DNA of 7,040 nt from Nanobdellota archaeon (GTDB lineage: Archaea; Nanobdellota; Nanobdellia; Pacearchaeales; GW2011-AR1), in contig JAGVIM010000217.1 in the NCBI GenBank assembly GCA_020056045.1, positions 1 to 7,040 on the forward strand, given 5' to 3'. Positions 5,616 through 7,040 of this stretch are shown piece by piece. Position 1 is the stretch's first letter; each line of letters starts with the position of its first letter. The translations under genes and the position numbers were made by a program. Under the pieces are notes generated by a model that worked only from the letters and a program-made list of their open reading frames with translations, did not search any database and was not told where the DNA came from.

Positions 5616-5715
5616 GTGACTAAATTACTATTACCAGGTGACTGATTATTAACTAAATTATAAAAGATGTACAAAACCTGTATTTTATTGTATGAAACCC
5701 TTATCAGGTAACTGA
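5612..5715. repeat. Three copies of an AGGTGACT-type element
   Basis: The copies are CAAGGTGACTAA (5612-5623), CCAGGTGACTGA (5634-5645) and TCAGGTAACTGA (5704-5715). The first two are exactly 22 bases apart, two helical turns. Confidence 0.65.
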
Positions 5716-5720
5716 AAAAG

Positions 5721-5764
5721 GAACTTTCCATGAACCAAAACCGAACCAAAAATAAACCATTATT
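5721..5764. repeat. 11-base phased repeat, GAACCAAAACC type
   Basis: Two clear units, GAACCAAAACC (5732) and GAACCAAAAAT (5743), are flanked in the same register by weaker units GAACTTTCCAT (5721) and AAACCATTATT (5754). Confidence 0.65.
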
Positions 5765-5771
5765 ATTTTTA

Positions 5772-5804
5772 GTTTAGTAAAGGGTTAGTAAAAGTTTAGT
5801 AAAA
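5772..5804. repeat. 11-base tandem repeat, GTTTAGTAAAG type, three units
   Basis: GTTTAGTAAAG, GGTTAGTAAAA and GTTTAGTAAAA follow head to tail with no spacer. This is iteron-like in length and order. Confidence 0.82.
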
Positions 5805-5836
5805 CGGTTACCCCTGGGAAGATCCTAAAAAATAAA

Positions 5837-5869
5837 ATATCACAAATGTAACACAATAGTGACACAAAA
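5837..5869. repeat. 11-base tandem repeat, GTAACACAATA type, two to three units
   Basis: GTAACACAATA (5848) and GTGACACAAAA (5859) are preceded in register by ATATCACAAAT (5837), which matches the first unit at seven of its first nine bases. Confidence 0.68.
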
Positions 5870-5968
5870 AACCCATAAAAAAGAATGTCATTCTATCATT
5901 GGAAGCTCATTATAACTGCATTATTTTTAAAATAAAATCTCTATAAGAAAATAACTTTAAATTATTTT

Positions 5969-5988
5969 AGTGTTACAAAGTGTTACAA
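5969..5988. repeat. 10-base tandem repeat AGTGTTACAA, two units
   Basis: Two exact head-to-tail copies at 5969-5978 and 5979-5988. The core GTGTTACA is the reverse complement of TGTAACAC found at 5847-5854. Confidence 0.78.
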
Positions 5989-6009
5989 AATTATCTTATA
6001 AAAAAGAAA

Positions 6010-6043
6010 AAACCGAATAAAAGTGAAACAAAACCGAATAAAA
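6010..6043. repeat. Direct repeat AAACCGAATAAAA, 21 bases apart
   Basis: Exact copies lie at 6010-6022 and 6031-6043. A GTGAA/TTCAC inverted pair (6023-6027, 6044-6048) brackets the second copy. Confidence 0.75.
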
Positions 6044-6050
6044 TTCACAC

Positions 6051-6120
6051 ATTAAAAATCAAATAAAATCAAATAAAATCAAACAAAATCAAACAAAGTA
6101 AGACAAGTTAAGACAAAAAC
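6051..6120. repeat. 10-base phased A-tract array, six to seven units
   Basis: AAATAAAATC occurs twice (6061, 6071), then AAACAAAATC, AAACAAAGTA, AGACAAGTTA and AGACAAAAAC follow every ten bases, with ATTAAAAATC before them at 6051. A makes up 40 of the 60 bases at 6061-6120. A-tracts in helical phase are known to bend DNA, so this stretch is predicted to be curved. Confidence 0.85.
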
Positions 6121-6123
6121 CAA

Positions 6124-6142
6124 TATATTAAATTTTAATATA
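6124..6142. repeat. AT-only palindrome next to the A-tract array
   Basis: TATATTAAA and TTTAATATA flank a single T, giving perfect nine-base arms. Being entirely A and T it would melt easily and may be an unwinding element. Confidence 0.65.
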
Positions 6143-6177
6143 AGAAATTCTTTACTTCAAACCATTTTTTTTTAAAG

Positions 6178-6226
6178 TTGGATATTTCATAAGTTAGAAT
6201 ATAATAATTTAAATTCTAATGTCCAA
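6178..6226. repeat. Nested inverted repeats
   Basis: TTAGAAT (6194-6200) pairs with ATTCTAA (6213-6219), enclosed by TTGGA (6178-6182) and TCCAA (6222-6226). It forms a plausible two-part stem, but AT-rich pairs are common by chance here. Confidence 0.45.
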
Positions 6227-6270
6227 TATTTCAGACATCAAAATATATGGAGTTGGAAATTTCCGATTCT

Positions 6271-6303
6271 AGCAAAAACCAAGCAAAATACAAGCAAAAA
6301 ATG
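6271..6303. repeat. 11-base tandem repeat, AGCAAAAACCA type, three units
   Basis: AGCAAAAACCA (6271), AGCAAAATACA (6282) and AGCAAAAAATG (6293) are spaced exactly 11 bases apart. The A-tracts fall in helical phase. Confidence 0.82.
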
Positions 6304-6488
6304 ACTATTTTAAAGCACTGGCCATGATCAAAAAGGCCTTATTATAATCTTATTATCAATATAGTATTCTTAGATGCTCCAGGCAATGACATTTAAACAT
6401 GACCTAAAAACAAGCAATAAATAAAAGTCACTTACTAATCCTAATGTTGGTTAAATCGACATTAAAAAATCTAAACTGCAAGATTTCG

Positions 6489-6512
6489 CAGAGTTAAAAA
6501 ATTCTAACTCTG
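6489..6512. repeat. Hairpin CAGAGTTA / TAACTCTG
   Basis: Perfect eight-base arms (6489-6496 and 6505-6512) around an eight-base loop. A small CTGC/GCAG stem (6476-6491) abuts and partly overlaps it. Confidence 0.75.
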
Positions 6513-6524
6513 AATATTCTCTAT

Positions 6525-6540
6525 GTCGCAAATTTGCGAC
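6525..6540. repeat. Perfect 16-base palindrome GTCGCAAATTTGCGAC
   Basis: No spacer and full dyad symmetry, with G and C concentrated at the ends in a very AT-rich background. It suits a dimeric DNA-binding protein better than an RNA hairpin, because there is no loop. Confidence 0.85.
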
Positions 6541-6613
6541 TTTAAATCCAAGGCTTATTAAATACTTAATTAAACTAAAACTCTTTTAAACCTCTTAACA
6601 AATTTTAAATATA

Positions 6614-6642
6614 TTCTAAAGTCCGTTTAAAGGACTTTAGAA
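6614..6642. repeat. Perfect 11-base hairpin TTCTAAAGTCC / GGACTTTAGAA
   Basis: Arms 6614-6624 and 6632-6642 flank a seven-base loop GTTTAAA. It is the strongest stem of the region. No T-run follows directly, so it is not an obvious terminator. Confidence 0.85.
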
Positions 6643-6656
6643 ATTTAGCAAATTAA

Positions 6657-6682
6657 CCTTTACAACCTTTACAACTTTACAA
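6657..6682. repeat. 9-base tandem repeat CCTTTACAA
   Basis: Two exact units (6657-6665, 6666-6674) and a third lacking one C (6675-6682) follow the 11-base hairpin. Confidence 0.78.
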
Positions 6683-6809
6683 TTTTTAAATTAATCTCTT
6701 CTAGTTTTCAAAACAGATCCCTATTATATATTTTAAATGTTCCTATTCAAGATCAATCCATCTATCCTTATATTAGATATTCATTATAAAAATTAATAGA
6801 TTAAATCTT

Positions 6810-6836
6810 GTTTCTGTAATGTTTTGTATAATATAC
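6810..6836 (+). promoter_or_regulatory. Promoter/operator element, copy 2, upstream of the zinc-ribbon gene
   Basis: This is the partner of 495-521, differing at two positions and containing the same GTATAATATAC palindrome (6826-6836). Taking the palindrome as the TATA box gives a start near 6858 and a leader of about 29 bases containing the GGAGGG at 6874-6879. That is a normal archaeal layout and supports promoter function. Confidence 0.7.
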
Positions 6837-6886
6837 TGAACATTATTTTTCTATAAAAAATATGAAAATAAATGGAGGGCAATTAA

Positions 6887-7040
6887 ATGGGCTTACTAGA
6901 CTTGTACCGATGTCCAAATACTAAATGCTGGTGGGATAAAACTAGTGGAAAGAAGGGGGAAACTTGTCCTGAATGTGGAACTCCTTTAAAAAAAGTAGGT
7001 GTTCGTGAAGGATCAAAAATTAGTATTGAAAAAAAAAAAG
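6887..7040 (+). CDS. Zinc-ribbon/coiled-coil protein, 5' part (continues at base 100)
   Basis: The start is ATG 6887, set by GGAGGG at 6874-6879 with eight bases between GGAGG and the ATG. Joined across the circle (6887-6941 plus 1-491) the gene encodes 181 residues. The N-terminus carries four cysteines, C9-x4-C14 and C27-x2-C30 (the second pair within CPECG), which is a typical zinc-ribbon arrangement. Two tryptophans (W15, W16) follow the first cysteine pair. A lysine/glutamate-rich segment follows from about residue 47. Zinc ribbons of this kind usually mediate protein or nucleic-acid contacts, but no specific function can be read here. The upstream region carries promoter element 6810-6836, which is shared with the next gene. 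Confidence 0.88.
   Translation, partial: MGLLDLYRCPNTKCWWDKTSGKKGETCPECGTPLKKVGVREGSKISIEKKK
6942..7040. repeat. Terminal direct repeat marking circular closure (right copy)
   Basis: Exact second copy of bases 1-99. It lies inside the zinc-ribbon gene, so its bases should be counted only once in the circle. Confidence 0.93.

Larger units (their letters stand above)
5422..6886. other. Large non-coding region with phased repeats and hairpins (putative origin/partition region)
   Basis: These 1,465 bases hold no credible gene on either strand. In order they hold T-runs after the helicase, a 14-base palindrome with AGGTGACT repeats (5602-5715), 11-base arrays (5721-5869) and TGTTACAA and CCGAATAAAA repeats (5969-6043). 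A 10-base A-tract array (6051-6120), an AT palindrome (6124-6142), a nested stem (6178-6226) and a third clear 11-base array (6271-6303) follow. The stretch then has a hairpin cluster (6476-6642), a 9-base array (6657-6682) and the promoter of the zinc-ribbon gene. Such content is expected of an origin, a partition centromere or both. Confidence 0.7.

Noticed and set aside
5444..5749. 101-codon open frame on the - strand
   Set aside because: It begins with TTG, has no RBS, encodes a low-complexity F/Y/I/N/S-rich peptide and covers the repeat arrays and the T-runs; chance openness in AT-rich DNA.
5721..6303. CRISPR array
   Set aside because: Repeats are 9-11 bases, contiguous or nearly so, and change sequence between clusters; there are no spacers of constant length and no cas genes.
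5422..6886. Rolling-circle origin with a Rep gene
   Set aside because: Hairpins exist, but no HUH-type Rep protein is encoded anywhere on the circle; the SF3 helicase gene points to theta-type or helicase-initiated replication.
1..7040. Insertion sequence, integrase or virus structural genes
   Set aside because: No transposase, recombinase, capsid, portal or terminase motifs are visible in any plausible frame; the 99-base ends are a circular overlap, not a transposon end.

Overview
The window is one small circular replicon drawn slightly past full circle. Bases 1-99 are repeated exactly at 6942-7040, so the unique circle is 6,941 bp. A 99-base exact overlap is what an assembler leaves when it closes a circle. 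A zinc-ribbon gene reads in frame through the join (start 6887, stop 491), which supports true circularity.

The DNA is very AT-rich. Upstream regions carry archaeal-type TATA boxes and GGAGG/GGTGAT ribosome binding sites. One cargo gene is a DUF2085 membrane protein of a kind common in methanogens, and another is a one-pass membrane protein with a run of N-glycosylation sequons. I infer a cryptic plasmid of a Methanobacteriales archaeon (Methanobacterium or Methanobrevibacter type). The order-level host call is inference, not proof. All eight supported genes lie on the + strand and cover about 62% of the circle, so the non-coding share is unusually large for so small an element.

Layout: (1) 6887 through the join to 491, a 181-residue zinc-ribbon/coiled-coil protein; (2) 545-1009, a second coiled-coil protein driven by a near-identical copy of the same promoter element; (3) 1039-1398 and 1410-2063, a two-gene membrane-protein cargo unit; (4) 2064-2680, a non-coding stretch with direct and inverted repeats and a nested palindrome; (5) 2681-2848, a 55-residue ribbon-helix-helix (RHH) regulator with its own TATA box and candidate operator; (6) 2849-3330, a non-coding stretch with a GC-rich hairpin and a possible small RNA; (7) 3331-5421, a tightly packed replication operon of a second RHH-like protein, a 73-residue unknown and a 552-residue superfamily 3 (SF3) helicase with no visible primase motif; (8) 5422-6886, 1.46 kb without a credible gene.

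Region 8 is the most striking part. It holds successive, unrelated sets of short tandem repeats spaced by 10 or 11 bp (one helical turn), many with A-tracts, followed by a cluster of perfect hairpins. It looks like a replication origin, a partition site, or both. A working model is that the SF3 helicase opens the origin and borrows the host primase, the RHH proteins set copy number, and the two promoter-sharing coiled-coil proteins act together in an unknown maintenance role.
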